The notes: a model not told the origin generated them from the letters alone. 64,000 nt of DNA from Lachnospiraceae bacterium (GCA_029053015.1 JAIDHX010000019.1:1-64000), one strand, 5' to 3'. Shown: positions 1 through 8,855, numbered from the stretch's first letter. Numbers and translations: made by a program.

Positions 1-1
1 C

Positions 2-118
2 AGAGAATTTATGATGCATTTAGGCGGAGATGTGGAAAATATTGAAATTCTATTGGATAAAGAAGGACGGACAATTAAATTGATTGATTTGATGCCTGAA
101 TATCCACGACATAAATAA
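2..118 (+). CDS. 3' end of a truncated gene, product unknown
   Basis: An open frame enters from the left edge and stops with TAA at 116-118, giving about 38 residues that end in DLMPEYPRHK. The start lies outside the window. The base composition is AT-rich like the next gene, and the gap to that gene is only 70 bases, so the two may belong to the same acquired segment. No domain can be recognised from this fragment. Confidence 0.5.
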   Translation, partial: REFMMHLGGDVENIEILLDKEGRTIKLIDLMPEYPRHK

Positions 119-188
119 ATTTCAGCTTGCCTAACTGGAAAATTGGTATTTAACGAACAACCCCTTATATTGCCTAAGGAGATAACTT

Positions 189-1043
189 ATGGATATGAAA
201 GAAATCATTGAAAGTGAATTTGGCTTAATAGTTCATGATATTTTCGTTTTAGGACAGGGGTTTGATAGTATTGCATATCTTGTAAATTATGAATATGTAT
301 TTAAACAGTCAAAACATGATGAAGCAAGAATTAATTTAAAAAAAGAGGTACAAGTATTAAATTATCTAAAAGGTAAAGTCACATTACAGATACCTAATGT
401 TGAATATTATAGCGAAGAATATGGTGTTTGTGGTTATAAAGAAATCAAAGGTGATAAACTAACCCCTATTATTTACCAAAATATGAGTGATGATGAAAAA
501 GATAAGTTAGTACAGGATATTGCATTGTTTCTAAGAGAAATGCATTCTATATCTTTACCTAATATTGACGAGCTGGAATTGAATGTATTCGATGATTATA
601 AAAGTGATTACGACACTTTAAGGGAACTGATTTATAATAAAATACCTGATAGTTCAAAAGAATATATCGATGATTTATATAAAAGAATACTTAATGATGA
701 ACGTATTACGCAATATGTTAAAGCCCTGTGTCATAGTGATTTGGGTTGTAATCATATTATAATTCAAAACAATAGAGCTGTTGGTATCATTGATTTTGGA
801 GATGTTGCTATCACTGACAGAGATAAGGATTTTATATATCTACTTGAGGATAGCAGTGAAGAAATAGGCAGGGAATTTGGTTTGAGGGTTTTAGAATATT
901 ATAATCATCCAAATAAAGATATCGCAATTTTGAAAGCAGATTTGAATGATGAATATTATCCTATTGAGCAAATACTCGGGGGAAAAGCAATGGAATTAGA
1001 TAATATGTATCATGCAGGATTAAATAAAATAATAAATATTTGA
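189..1043 (+). CDS. APH(2'')-like aminoglycoside phosphotransferase family protein
   Basis: A 284-residue small-molecule kinase of the APH fold. The Brenner-type catalytic loop HSDLGCNH lies at residues 182-189 with catalytic Asp184, and the metal-binding IDFGD follows with Asp202. The N-terminal lobe (GQGFDSIAYLVN, then VFKQSKH) and the phrases KEIKGDKLTP and DFIYLLED closely resemble the APH(2'')-I enzymes, which phosphorylate the 2''-hydroxyl of gentamicin-type aminoglycosides using GTP or ATP. Length fits that family (about 300). AAGGAG lies 7 bases before the chosen ATG. The gene is strongly AT-rich compared with DNA after 2.1 kb, which suggests acquisition. Whether it confers resistance cannot be told from sequence, since many chromosomal homologues are untested. 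Confidence 0.85.
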   Translation: MDMKEIIESEFGLIVHDIFVLGQGFDSIAYLVNYEYVFKQSKHDEARINLKKEVQVLNYLKGKVTLQIPNVEYYSEEYGVCGYKEIKGDKLTPIIYQNMSDDEKDKLVQDIALFLREMHSISLPNIDELELNVFDDYKSDYDTLRELIYNKIPDSSKEYIDDLYKRILNDERITQYVKALCHSDLGCNHIIIQNNRAVGIIDFGDVAITDRDKDFIYLLEDSSEEIGREFGLRVLEYYNHPNKDIAILKADLNDEYYPIEQILGGKAMELDNMYHAGLNKIINI

Positions 1044-1120
1044 GAGTTGATACATATGGCGGTGATGGATTTGAATGATATGTAGTGATTGGATTTGGCT
1101 TGAAGGCAGGGGCAGAGCGA

Positions 1121-1501
1121 ATGAAAGTAGATATAGAGAAAACGAAAAAATATTATAGTTCCCTCAAACCGGAATCCCTTTGCAGCTGTAACTACTGCAA
1201 AAACTATTGTATGCAAATCAAAGCCGATTATCCTATGATTGCATCATATCTTGCATCATTTGGAGTTGATGTAGAAAAGCCATTTGAAACTTCTCCGCTG
1301 GAGCCGGATGAGGACAAAATGATAGAGTATTGTGCTTGTCAGTATGTCGTATTCGGAAGTTGTCCAAACACGTATCATCACAGGATTGGAGATGTTGAAT
1401 TTCATGTCGCATCATCCTATCCGAGGACGGGAATTGAAGAAGAGCATTTTGTATTGGAGTGTTATCCGATTTATTTGCATTATGTTTTGGGAAGGGATTG
1501 A
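1121..1501 (+). CDS. Cysteine-rich conserved protein of unknown function
   Basis: About 126 residues. The start is placed at the ATG that begins MKVDIEKTKKYYSSL, preceded by a purine-rich AGGGGCAGAG; an earlier ATG at 1085 lacks a clear ribosome site. A Cys cluster CSCNYCKNYC near residue 24 and a later YCACQYVVFGSCP suggest metal binding. The sequence has the look of a small cytosolic protein family common in Firmicutes, but no function can be assigned. It is followed after 22 bases by the HEPN-motif gene and may be co-transcribed with it. Confidence 0.65.
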   Translation: MKVDIEKTKKYYSSLKPESLCSCNYCKNYCMQIKADYPMIASYLASFGVDVEKPFETSPLEPDEDKMIEYCACQYVVFGSCPNTYHHRIGDVEFHVASSYPRTGIEEEHFVLECYPIYLHYVLGRD

Positions 1502-1523
1502 AATAAGAGGGGGTTACAGCATT

Positions 1524-2078
1524 ATGAAATATGAACTTTTCTTTTTAAATAATATACATGATTCCATGGAAATGGTAAATGTCGAAATGGATCCGTTTTT
1601 AGATTCATGTCGTGACAGGTATTTTGACGAAATAGGTATGAAGCATATTATATTAAACTTGGCAAATTGTCTGGAATTACTTATTAAGTACAGGCTGGAG
1701 CGGGAACACTGGACATTAATTTTTGCAGATTTAAACAAAGCAAGATTTGAAAACTATTTAGATGGAGATTTTGCAAGTGTTGATATCAAGTCGGGAATAT
1801 CCAGATTAAAAAATATTTGTGAAATTGAATATCCATTTATGGCAAGTATGCGTATTTATCAATATCGAAATCGCCTCATGCATTATACACTGAACGGTAT
1901 TTTTGAACAGATAATCAAGGACGTGGCAGGAGCGATGAGGGAAGTGGCGGAATTTGTTGAAAAAGAAATTCTGAGGGGTTTACCTAAAGAAGCACAGGAG
2001 GACTTTCAACAATCAATAGCCGATTATAGAGAATATGCAGAAACATTGGATAAGTTAAAATGTAATACCTTAAAATAA
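1524..2078 (+). CDS. HEPN-motif protein, possible RNase
   Basis: 184 residues, starting at the ATG of MKYELFFLNN with an AGAGGGGG ribosome site. An upstream extension of the frame overlaps the previous gene and is judged not translated. The protein looks all-alpha, with NLANCLELLIKYRLEREHW in the first half and, at residues 115-120, RNRLMH. That matches the Rx4H signature (often RNxxxH) of HEPN domains, which are RNases in toxin-antitoxin, CRISPR and abortive-infection systems but can also be non-catalytic. No MNT-type nucleotidyltransferase partner is adjacent; the neighbours are a Cys-rich protein and a flavoprotein. The family call rests on the motif and helical pattern only. Confidence 0.6.
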   Translation: MKYELFFLNNIHDSMEMVNVEMDPFLDSCRDRYFDEIGMKHIILNLANCLELLIKYRLEREHWTLIFADLNKARFENYLDGDFASVDIKSGISRLKNICEIEYPFMASMRIYQYRNRLMHYTLNGIFEQIIKDVAGAMREVAEFVEKEILRGLPKEAQEDFQQSIADYREYAETLDKLKCNTLK

Positions 2079-2101
2079 AAAAGAAAAAGGGAGGTATCAA
2101 A

Positions 2102-2722
2102 ATGAAGGTATTAATGTTAAACGGCAGCAGTAAGCCAAACGGGAACACTTACATCGCGCTGCAGGAAATCGGACAGCAGCTTGAAAAGGAAGGAATTGAA
2201 TACGAGATATTCCAGTTGGGCGGAGGACCGATCAGGGATTGTATCGGCTGCGGCGGCTGCTCGGAAGAGGGCTGTGTGTTCAAAGATGACAAAGTGAATG
2301 AATTTATTGCAAAGGCGAAGGAAGCGGACGGCTTTGTCTTTGGAACGCCGGTATATTACGCGCATCCGAGCGGGCGTATCCTGTCTTTTTTAGACAGGGT
2401 GTTTTACAGCGGCGGCGGGGCATTTGCCTTTAAGCCGGGGGCTTCAGTGGCGGTGGCAAGACGAGGCGGCGCGAGCGCTTCCTTTGACGTGCTGAATAAG
2501 TATTTTGGCATTGCCCAGATGCCCGTAGCAGGCTCTACCTACTGGAACAGTGTGCACGGATGCACGCCGGGGGAAGCTGCGCAGGATGCAGAGGGGCTGC
2601 AGACCATGCGTAATCTTGCAAAGAATATGGCGTGGATGCTGAAATGTTTTGCCCTTGGCAGGGAGAATGGCGTGAGCCTGCCGGATACGGAGAGAGGAAA
2701 CCGGACGAATTTTATCCGGTAA
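2102..2722 (+). CDS. Flavodoxin-fold NAD(P)H-dependent FMN reductase / iron-sulfur flavoprotein type
   Basis: 206 residues. The N-terminus MKVLMLNGSSKPNGNTY is the phosphate-binding loop of the flavodoxin-like FMN reductase fold. A compact Cys cluster CIGCGGCSEEGC at about residues 47-58 is as in iron-sulfur flavoproteins and related oxidoreductases. GTPVYYAHPSG is the second FMN contact and SVAVARRGG the later strand. It is probably a cytosolic electron-transfer or quinone/nitro-type reductase with unknown substrate. GGGAGG precedes the ATG. The next gene starts 11 bases after the stop, suggesting a two-gene operon. Confidence 0.85.
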   Translation: MKVLMLNGSSKPNGNTYIALQEIGQQLEKEGIEYEIFQLGGGPIRDCIGCGGCSEEGCVFKDDKVNEFIAKAKEADGFVFGTPVYYAHPSGRILSFLDRVFYSGGGAFAFKPGASVAVARRGGASASFDVLNKYFGIAQMPVAGSTYWNSVHGCTPGEAAQDAEGLQTMRNLAKNMAWMLKCFALGRENGVSLPDTERGNRTNFIR

Positions 2723-2732
2723 GGAGGAAAAG

Positions 2733-3293
2733 ATGCTGTATCATGTTTCACATACCGGCGGGATTACCGTTTTAGAGCCCAAAGTTTCCACTCATAAAAA
2801 GGCGTATGTCTATGCCATTGACAATCTGGTTACGGGGCTGCTTTTCGGAGTCCCGAAAGATGACTTTGATTTTAGGATTTCTACAGGGGAGGACGGAACG
2901 CCATACCTGTATGAGTGTTATCCTCATGCTTTTCAGAAAGTTTATGAGGGAAAGGGCTGTTCCGTCTACGAAGTGGGCGAAGAGGGGTTCATGCGGGGCA
3001 TGACCTCATGGAGTCCGGAACTGGTATCGGAACAGGCAGTTCCTGTCCTTCGCGAAACCGTGATACCGGATTTGTACAGCAGGCTGCTTGCGGAAGAGGA
3101 GAAGGGCAGTCTGGTAATTCACAGATATGAGGATACGCCTGCTTATAAAGAGAGGATAGCAAAACATATTGTGGACAGAATCATTCGCTTCGGCATATTG
3201 GACGGAGACTGGGAGCAAGACGACAGGTTTTCCGGTTTCTACAGACCTATTATCGAAGCATTATTAGCGGTTATGGATGGACATCTGCTGTAG
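2733..3293 (+). CDS. Conserved protein of unknown function
   Basis: 186 residues, cytosolic, with AAGGAGG before the ATG. The opening MLYHVSHTGGITVLEPKVS, followed by KKAYVYAIDN, is reminiscent of proteins with an ADP-ribosyltransferase-like N-terminal strand, but no catalytic triad can be defended. The C-terminal half is rich in acidic residues and predicted helices. It is probably co-transcribed with the flavoprotein upstream. A strong convergent hairpin follows the stop codon. Confidence 0.6.
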   Translation: MLYHVSHTGGITVLEPKVSTHKKAYVYAIDNLVTGLLFGVPKDDFDFRISTGEDGTPYLYECYPHAFQKVYEGKGCSVYEVGEEGFMRGMTSWSPELVSEQAVPVLRETVIPDLYSRLLAEEEKGSLVIHRYEDTPAYKERIAKHIVDRIIRFGILDGDWEQDDRFSGFYRPIIEALLAVMDGHLL

Positions 3294-3332
3294 TTCTAAG
3301 GCTGCCTCAAATGAGGAGCAAGATAGGAGTAA

Positions 3333-3367
3333 AAGGCTTATGCACTTTGGAATGGCGCATAAGCCTT
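3333..3367. terminator. Bidirectional terminator hairpin
   Basis: An 11-bp perfect stem, AAGGCTTATGC (3333-3343) with GCATAAGCCTT (3357-3367), is followed by a T-rich run on the plus strand and TTTT on the minus strand. It lies between two convergent genes and can serve both. Confidence 0.75.
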
Positions 3368-3383
3368 GTTTGTTTTGGCTATT

Positions 3384-4355
3384 TTATTTTGGTCTGATGG
3401 GCAGCAGTAAATCGATTTTTCCGTCGATGCCGTTTTCGGGCCAGCCCATGTGGGAAGAGTACACCCAGTTTAAGTGTTCTTCTAAAAAGCCTCCCATAAA
3501 CTTTTCTGACTCTTCGTGATAGTCCATCTGATACTGTTCATTTTTTTCTACCCATTCCGTTAGGAACTGCCATTCGTAAAAGTCAGGGAAGTTGATGGTA
3601 TACGCCGCATAAAGTCCGCCGGTGAAATGTTTTTTCACAAGCGGCTGCGGTACCTCCATATCGTCAGGAATCGTTACGCAGTCTTCATAACCGTGAAAGT
3701 CATTTCCGGGCTGCGGTTCGGGATTGTTAAATCCAAACAGGCGGGCGTCCGGCTTTTTTTCATACAGTCTGCTGGAGCGGATAAACTCGTCCATCACATC
3801 GCCTACTTTTTCCTCTGGATTATCTCCCACATACTGATAGGATGCCACTGTGCAGGGGGCAAGAAGTACGATTCGGACGGTGCTCCCTTTTTCAATCATT
3901 TCCTTGGTACTGCTCATGTTTCGCTCCTCCTTAAAATGATGTTTTTCCAGAGGGAGCAATTCTGCCAGCTCTGCAACCGCGGGCGTCTGCACAAGTTCCA
4001 TGTAATTTCCGGTCTCCGTATTTTCCTGTAACAGCCATAACAGCTTTTCCAAAGCCCTTTTCATGGTGGAAACGGATTTGACATTTTCGTCCATGTCCTG
4101 TATCTGTTCCTGAAGGATATGAAGCGCGTTTACCCTATTGCCGTCCATCATGCTTTTGATTTTCTTCAGCGGAATCTGCAGCTTCCGCAGTATGATAATC
4201 TGCTGCACACGCCTCACTGCGTTTTCGTCGTAGATGCGGTAGGCATAATCCTCCTTTCGGGAACTTTCAATCATGCCCATTTTTTCATAATAGCGCAGCA
4301 TTCTTGTGGAAATCTGAAATTTGGCGGAAACCTCGCTGATTGTCATATGGTTCAT
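3384..4355 (-). CDS. MerR-family transcriptional regulator with GyrI-like effector domain
   Basis: 323 residues. The start is the ATG of MNHMTISEVS, which has a perfect AGGAGGTGA five bases upstream; the frame is open further upstream but lacks a ribosome site. Residues 1-70 are a MerR winged helix (ISEVSAKFQISTRMLRYYEKMG). A linker helix follows, and from about residue 150 there is an effector-binding domain of the AraC/GyrI type, like those of multidrug-responsive regulators. It is divergent from the ABC exporter at 4583-7575 and may regulate it, but no MerR-type spaced promoter was identified, so that link is inference from position. Confidence 0.85.
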   Translation of the reverse strand: MNHMTISEVSAKFQISTRMLRYYEKMGMIESSRKEDYAYRIYDENAVRRVQQIIILRKLQIPLKKIKSMMDGNRVNALHILQEQIQDMDENVKSVSTMKRALEKLLWLLQENTETGNYMELVQTPAVAELAELLPLEKHHFKEERNMSSTKEMIEKGSTVRIVLLAPCTVASYQYVGDNPEEKVGDVMDEFIRSSRLYEKKPDARLFGFNNPEPQPGNDFHGYEDCVTIPDDMEVPQPLVKKHFTGGLYAAYTINFPDFYEWQFLTEWVEKNEQYQMDYHEESEKFMGGFLEEHLNWVYSSHMGWPENGIDGKIDLLLPIRPK

Positions 4356-4499
4356 TGGCTCACCTCCTGCCTTGCAGTATAGGGTGCGACATCGTGTCAA
4401 AGTCAATAGGGAGTTGCGGTTATTTATCATTATTTATTATTGTACTACAGGTGGGGGGAAAATGCATTCTGTAGGTAAAGGATACTTGCATAATTATTG

Positions 4500-4527
4500 T
4501 TGACAAAATCAATAATTAGTGTATACT
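4500..4527 (+). promoter_or_regulatory. Sigma-A type promoter of the ABC exporter operon
   Basis: TTGACA (4500-4505) and TATACT (4522-4527) are separated by 16 bases, in very AT-rich DNA 56 bases before the ABC ATPase start. The boxes are nearly consensus, which suggests a strong promoter held down by a repressor. Confidence 0.75.
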
Positions 4528-4531
4528 TATT

Positions 4532-4549
4532 TTAGTTAGATATAACTAA
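4532..4549. promoter_or_regulatory. Palindromic operator overlapping the transcription start
   Basis: TTAGTTA-GATA-TAACTAA is a perfect 7-bp inverted repeat with a 4-base spacer, starting 4 bases after the -10 box, where a repressor would block transcription. The TTAG...CTAA ends resemble sites of DtxR/IdeR-type or TetR-type repressors. No such repressor gene is in the window, and the divergent gene is MerR-type, whose sites normally lie between -35 and -10. Confidence 0.6.
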
Positions 4550-4582
4550 TTAAAAAATGATAAGGCAAGGAGAAAAATTAAG

Positions 4583-5284
4583 ATGGAGATTGTGAGATTA
4601 GAGGAGGTCAGCCGGGTTTATACGAGTGGTGACCATGAGCTGAAAGCGCTTGACAAGGTATCGCTGACACTGGAGGAAGGGAAATTTGTGGTGATTTTAG
4701 GTCCCAGCGGGGCGGGGAAGAGTACGCTTTTAAATATGCTTGGGGGGCTGGACAGTCCGACCAACGGCAAAATTTATGTGCAGGGCAAGGACATATCCAA
4801 ACTGTCAAACAATGAGCTTGCGGAGTACAGGGCGTCTACCGTGGGATTTGTCTTTCAGTTTTACAATCTGGTGCCGACTTTGACAGTTCACGAAAATGTG
4901 GCTTTGGTAAAGGAAATTGCGCCGGATGCCCTGTCGGCAACTAAAATGATTGAGGAGGTTGGTCTTGCAGACCATTTGAAAAATTTTCCTTCGGAGCTTT
5001 CGGGCGGTGAGCAGCAGAGGGTGTCTATTGCCCGTGCACTTGCCAAAAACCCGAAAATTCTGCTCTGCGACGAGCCGACGGGAGCCTTGGATTCCATGAC
5101 GGGAGTGCTGGTGCTGAAGCTGCTGCTGAAAATGGCGCGGGATTACGGCAAAACCATTATAATCGTGACGCACAACCAGAACATTGCTAAGATGGCAGAT
5201 GTGGTTATCCGCGTTAAAAACGGCAAAATTGTGTCTAAAGAGGAACAGGCAAATCCCGTTAGTGCAGATGACATTGAGTGGTAA
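4583..5284 (+). CDS. ABC transporter ATP-binding protein, FtsE/LolD-MacB type
   Basis: 233 residues. Walker [10 protein letters not shown] is at about residues 37-45, the Q-loop lies in [17 protein letters not shown], the signature is LSGGEQQRV, Walker B is [12 protein letters not shown], and the switch His is in IIIVTHN. The sequence type ([28 protein letters not shown]) is that of ATPases paired with FtsX/MacB permeases, which move lipids, peptides or antibiotics out of the membrane rather than importing solutes. It overlaps the region of the permease ribosome site, so the two are translated together. Confidence 0.93.
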   Translation: MEIVRLEEVSRVYTSGDHELKALDKVSLTLEEGKFVVILGPSGAGKSTLLNMLGGLDSPTNGKIYVQGKDISKLSNNELAEYRASTVGFVFQFYNLVPTLTVHENVALVKEIAPDALSATKMIEEVGLADHLKNFPSELSGGEQQRVSIARALAKNPKILLCDEPTGALDSMTGVLVLKLLLKMARDYGKTIIIVTHNQNIAKMADVVIRVKNGKIVSKEEQANPVSADDIEW

Positions 5285-5295
5285 GGAGGCTGGAT

Positions 5296-7575
5296 ATGCT
5301 TTTTAGAAAATTGTGGAGAACCATGGGGCTGTATAAGGCGCAGTTTATCTCCATGGTGATTATGATAGCGATTGGCATCGGTGTTTTCATCGGATTTCAT
5401 ATGGAATGGGTGAGCATCGAAAAAAATATGGGATCCTTTTTCGCAGATACGGGTTATGCAGATTTCAGGCTTGTACAGGAAAGCGGGTTTTCGAAGGAGG
5501 ATTTACAGAAAATACTGGACATAGAGGGAGTGGAAAAAGCAGCGCGTTACCTTGCAGTCGCTGCGGATGTGGCGGAGAGGAGCGGCGACAGCGTTTCCCT
5601 TACGGTGACGACTGATATTCGCGTTTCCGGGTTTGTTGTGACAGAAGGGGAGGCCTATGATGCGGAGAGCAGGGATGGTATTTGGCTTTCGGATAAATAT
5701 GCGGCTGCAAATGACATCCATGTCGGGGATACGCTGACCTTTTTGTATAAGAGTATAGAAATCAAAGGAAAAATAAAGGGACTGATAAAAGCAGGGGAGT
5801 ATATGATTTGTGTCCGTGATGAAAGCCAGCTTATGCCGGATCTCAGTACATACGGTTTTGCTTTTATTTCCCCTGTTTTGTATGAGGAGGCAGCCGGCTT
5901 TGCTTTTTATCCGCAGATCAATGTGGTTTCCGATATGGAGAAAAAAGACTTTACCACGGCGGCGGAAGAGGCGCTTGCTGTCACAGTTATGGTGCTCACA
6001 AAGGACGAGACGATTTCCTATGCAGAAGCGGAAGGGGAAGTTTCAGAGGGAAAAACGATGGGCTCTGTTCTGCCGGTGCTGTTTTTGCTGATTGCGGTGC
6101 TGACGATGGTGACGACCATGCACCGTCTGACTGCGAAGGAAAAGACACAGATTGGAACGCTGAAAGCACTCGGATTCAAGGACAGGCGGATTCTGCGACA
6201 TTACACGTCGTACGCCCTTATGATTGGAATTCTGGGTTCTGCTATAGGTGTGGCGCTCGGTTACGGCATCGCGTACTATGTCATGAATCCGAATGGCATG
6301 ATGGGCACCTATATGGATATGCCGGAATGGAAGCTTTACCTGCCCTGGTTCTGCTATGTGATCCTGGTGGCTGCCATCGGGCTGCTTACCTTGATTGGAT
6401 TTACTTCCGTCAGGCAGATGTTGAAGGGGACTGCGGCAGATGCGCTTCGTCCCTATACGCCAAAGAAGATGAAGCCCATGCTGATAGAGAAAACAAAGCT
6501 GTTTCACAGGCTTTCCTTTGGCATCCGCTGGAATATGCGTGACAGTGTGCGGCATAAATCGCGCACGGCAATGAGTCTGATAGGGATTGCTGGATGTATG
6601 ATTTTGATTGTCGGTTCGCTCGGAATGGGCGATACGATGGACGCGTTTCTTACACTTTATTATGATGGCGCCACCAACTATGCTTCCCGCATTTATCTTG
6701 CAGAGGAAGCGACGGAAGCGCAGAGAAACGAAGTCCTTTCGGAGTATGACGGCGACTGGAGTGCATCAGTCGGCGTGCAGCTGGAAGAAAAAACGATATC
6801 CCTTGATATTTACAGCGTGGAGCATGATAAGGTGCGCTTTCCGGATAAGGATGGCGGGTATGTCCATATCGGAGATGACGGCGCTTATATCTGTATGCGT
6901 CTTGCCGAAGAATTCGGTCTTTCTGTGGGAGATTCCTTTACCATCAGTCCTTATGGTTCCGATGAGAAGTACACACTCAAGGTGTCGGGCGTGATTCGGA
7001 GTGTTTCCGAAAGCGTTGTCATAACGCCAAAGTATGCAGACATGCTGCATATTTCTTATGCAATAGACTCAGTTTATACCGATGTGGAAAAGAACGAGAT
7101 AGACGCTGACAGCACCATTAAAAATGTAACGTCAAAGCAGATGATTATAGATTCCTTCGACACATTTACGGATTTGATGGACACTATGATTGTTATCCTG
7201 ATTGCGGGCGCGCTGCTGCTCGGCGTGGTTGTGCTTTATAATCTCGGCGTGATGAGCTACACCGAGCGCTACAGGGAAATGGCGACGCTGAAAGTAGTTG
7301 GCTTTAAGGACAGAAAAATAGGCAGTCTGCTAATCGGACAGAATTTGTGGCTGAGCCTGATTGGCGTTGTCATCGGCATACCGGCGGGAATGGGCGTACT
7401 TGCTTACCTTTTAAAAGAACTGGCGGGAGAATATGAGATGAAAATGGCGGTGAGCGCGGCAACCATTGCAGGCAGCATTGTCTTAACGGTCGGCATGTCG
7501 CTGCTTGTCAGTCTTATGGTGTCGAGAAAGAACAAAAAAATAGATATGGTGGAAGCATTAAAGGGAGCAGAATAA
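5296..7575 (+). CDS. FtsX/MacB-family ABC permease
   Basis: About 759 residues, starting at the ATG of MLFRKLWRTMGLYKAQF with AAGGAGG six bases upstream. The layout is a TM helix at 15-35, a large extracytoplasmic domain (about 40-255), three TM helices with an FtsX core (SVLPVLFLLIAVLTMVTTMHRL, then KTQIGTLKALGFKDRRIL), a second extracellular domain (about 420-610) and a final FtsX core (MATLKVVGFKDRKIGSLLIG). This duplicated ten-TM-type arrangement is typical of Firmicutes exporters. The substrate cannot be inferred. The divergent MerR/GyrI regulator hints at a drug or membrane-stress response. Confidence 0.9.
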   Translation: MLFRKLWRTMGLYKAQFISMVIMIAIGIGVFIGFHMEWVSIEKNMGSFFADTGYADFRLVQESGFSKEDLQKILDIEGVEKAARYLAVAADVAERSGDSVSLTVTTDIRVSGFVVTEGEAYDAESRDGIWLSDKYAAANDIHVGDTLTFLYKSIEIKGKIKGLIKAGEYMICVRDESQLMPDLSTYGFAFISPVLYEEAAGFAFYPQINVVSDMEKKDFTTAAEEALAVTVMVLTKDETISYAEAEGEVSEGKTMGSVLPVLFLLIAVLTMVTTMHRLTAKEKTQIGTLKALGFKDRRILRHYTSYALMIGILGSAIGVALGYGIAYYVMNPNGMMGTYMDMPEWKLYLPWFCYVILVAAIGLLTLIGFTSVRQMLKGTAADALRPYTPKKMKPMLIEKTKLFHRLSFGIRWNMRDSVRHKSRTAMSLIGIAGCMILIVGSLGMGDTMDAFLTLYYDGATNYASRIYLAEEATEAQRNEVLSEYDGDWSASVGVQLEEKTISLDIYSVEHDKVRFPDKDGGYVHIGDDGAYICMRLAEEFGLSVGDSFTISPYGSDEKYTLKVSGVIRSVSESVVITPKYADMLHISYAIDSVYTDVEKNEIDADSTIKNVTSKQMIIDSFDTFTDLMDTMIVILIAGALLLGVVVLYNLGVMSYTERYREMATLKVVGFKDRKIGSLLIGQNLWLSLIGVVIGIPAGMGVLAYLLKELAGEYEMKMAVSAATIAGSIVLTVGMSLLVSLMVSRKNKKIDMVEALKGAE

Positions 7576-7609
7576 GCAGCCGGATTGCGACCATGATTTT
7601 CCTTTTTCC

Positions 7610-7638
7610 TTGTCTTTATGGCAGGCAGGGGTTATAAT
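7610..7638 (+). promoter_or_regulatory. Promoter for the 7702-8762 gene pair
   Basis: TTGTCT (7610-7615) and TATAAT (7633-7638) are spaced by 17 bases, 64 bases before the chosen start codon. Confidence 0.65.
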
Positions 7639-7701
7639 ATTCTATGAAAAAAATAGGATATGCAGTATCGCAGGCGACTTGCGGTATGCAGGGGTATTAA
7701 C

Positions 7702-8121
7702 ATGTCGGAAAAAGGAAAAAAGAAAAAAACGTATAGCGGCGCGGCAAAGGCTGCCCCGAAACAGGAGGAAGTTTTAAGCTTTCTCTATATGCTGCCGGAA
7801 GCTGCGGATGTGCGCAGGCTTTCAGAGGCGCTTGATTTTATGGCCGAGGAAGCGGTTGAAATCTGGACGGAAATCAATCTGATGGAGCTTACGCTTACGG
7901 GCGGGGCCATGACTTTTGAGGATCTTATGCCCGATATGCAGGGCGAGGACGGAAAACTGCTGGACGAGCTTAAGGTAAAGCAGGTCTATGCGTGTGATTA
8001 TGAGACGCGGGACAGGGAAGAAGTGCGGCGGATTATGGAAGCCCTGACAAAAAAGCTGGGCGGATTTGCTGCCTCGGATACTGAGGACTTCAGACCGTTT
8101 CTGCAGATAGGAGAGCTGTGA
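7702..8121 (+). CDS. Conserved hypothetical protein upstream of queH
   Basis: 139 residues. The start ATG (MSEKGKKKKTYSG) has a CAGGGG ribosome site; the upstream open extension is not needed. It has a Lys-rich N-terminus followed by an acidic helical body, without signal peptide or membrane segment. Its TGA overlaps the ATG of queH by one base, so the two are translationally coupled. This suggests a role near tRNA queuosine modification, but no domain is recognised. Confidence 0.7.
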   Translation: MSEKGKKKKTYSGAAKAAPKQEEVLSFLYMLPEAADVRRLSEALDFMAEEAVEIWTEINLMELTLTGGAMTFEDLMPDMQGEDGKLLDELKVKQVYACDYETRDREEVRRIMEALTKKLGGFAASDTEDFRPFLQIGEL

Positions 8122-8762
8122 TGAACGTGCCGAACTATCAGAAGGAACTGGAGAAGCTGCTTGCCAAAATAGAACAGTCTGAAAAAGAGGGGGGCGAAGC
8201 GCCCTCACTCTTTCTGCATAGCTGCTGCGCGCCATGCAGCAGTTATGTGTTAAAATATCTGAGAAGCTATTTTAAAATCACCGTTTTTTATTACAATCCC
8301 AATATTTCCGAGCAGGAGGAGTACCGGAAGCGCGTGGAGGAACAGAAGCGGCTGATTGGGATTTATAATGCTGAGGCAGAGGAATCTAAGGCTTTCTATC
8401 CGATAGAAATTGTGGAGGGAGATTATGAGCCGGAGGTTTTTTTTGCCCTGACAAAAGAGCATCGCGACTGCCCGGAGGGTGGGGAGCGCTGCTTTTTGTG
8501 CTATGAACTCCGCCTGCGGAAAACTGCGGAACATGCTGCGGCAGCAGGCTTTGACTATTTTGCGACAACACTGTCAATCAGTCCTCTGAAAAATGCGGCG
8601 AAACTCAATGAAATCGGAGAGAGGCTGGCGCAGGAAATCGGCGTAAAATGGCTGCCGGCGGATTTTAAGAAAAAAGAAGGCTACAAGCAGTCCATTGAGC
8701 TGTCAAGAGAGTATGGGCTTTACCGGCAGAATTATTGCGGGTGTGTATATTCACGGAGATGA
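8121..8762 (+). CDS. queH: Epoxyqueuosine reductase QueH
   Basis: 213 residues from ATG 8121; a GTG one codon earlier is also in frame. QueH carries out the last step of queuosine synthesis in the wobble position of tRNA, reducing epoxyqueuosine to queuosine, and replaces the cobalamin enzyme QueG in many Clostridia. Visible family marks are the Cys pair HSCCAPCSSY (Cys35-Cys36), YYNPNI, the second Cys pair RCFLCYELRL (Cys124, Cys127) that serves metal or Fe-S binding, and the C-terminal NYCGCVYSRR. Length fits the family. No other queuosine gene lies in the window. Confidence 0.92.
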   Translation: MNVPNYQKELEKLLAKIEQSEKEGGEAPSLFLHSCCAPCSSYVLKYLRSYFKITVFYYNPNISEQEEYRKRVEEQKRLIGIYNAEAEESKAFYPIEIVEGDYEPEVFFALTKEHRDCPEGGERCFLCYELRLRKTAEHAAAAGFDYFATTLSISPLKNAAKLNEIGERLAQEIGVKWLPADFKKKEGYKQSIELSREYGLYRQNYCGCVYSRR

Positions 8763-8784
8763 AAAGAAATACACAATAAAAGCC

Positions 8785-8813
8785 TTGTCAGATACGGTAA
8801 AAACAGATATGAT
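8785..8813 (+). promoter_or_regulatory. Promoter of argS
   Basis: TTGTCA (8785-8790) and TATGAT (8808-8813) with a 17-base spacer lie 43 bases before the argS start. The leader is too short for a T-box. Confidence 0.6.
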
Positions 8814-8855
8814 AGTAAAAATAAAGCGATGTGAAAGGAATGAGGTCGAAGCAGC

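Noticed and set aside
8763..8855. T-box or other riboswitch before argS
   Set aside because: The leader after the promoter is only about 40 bases, too short for a T-box, and no specifier loop is visible.
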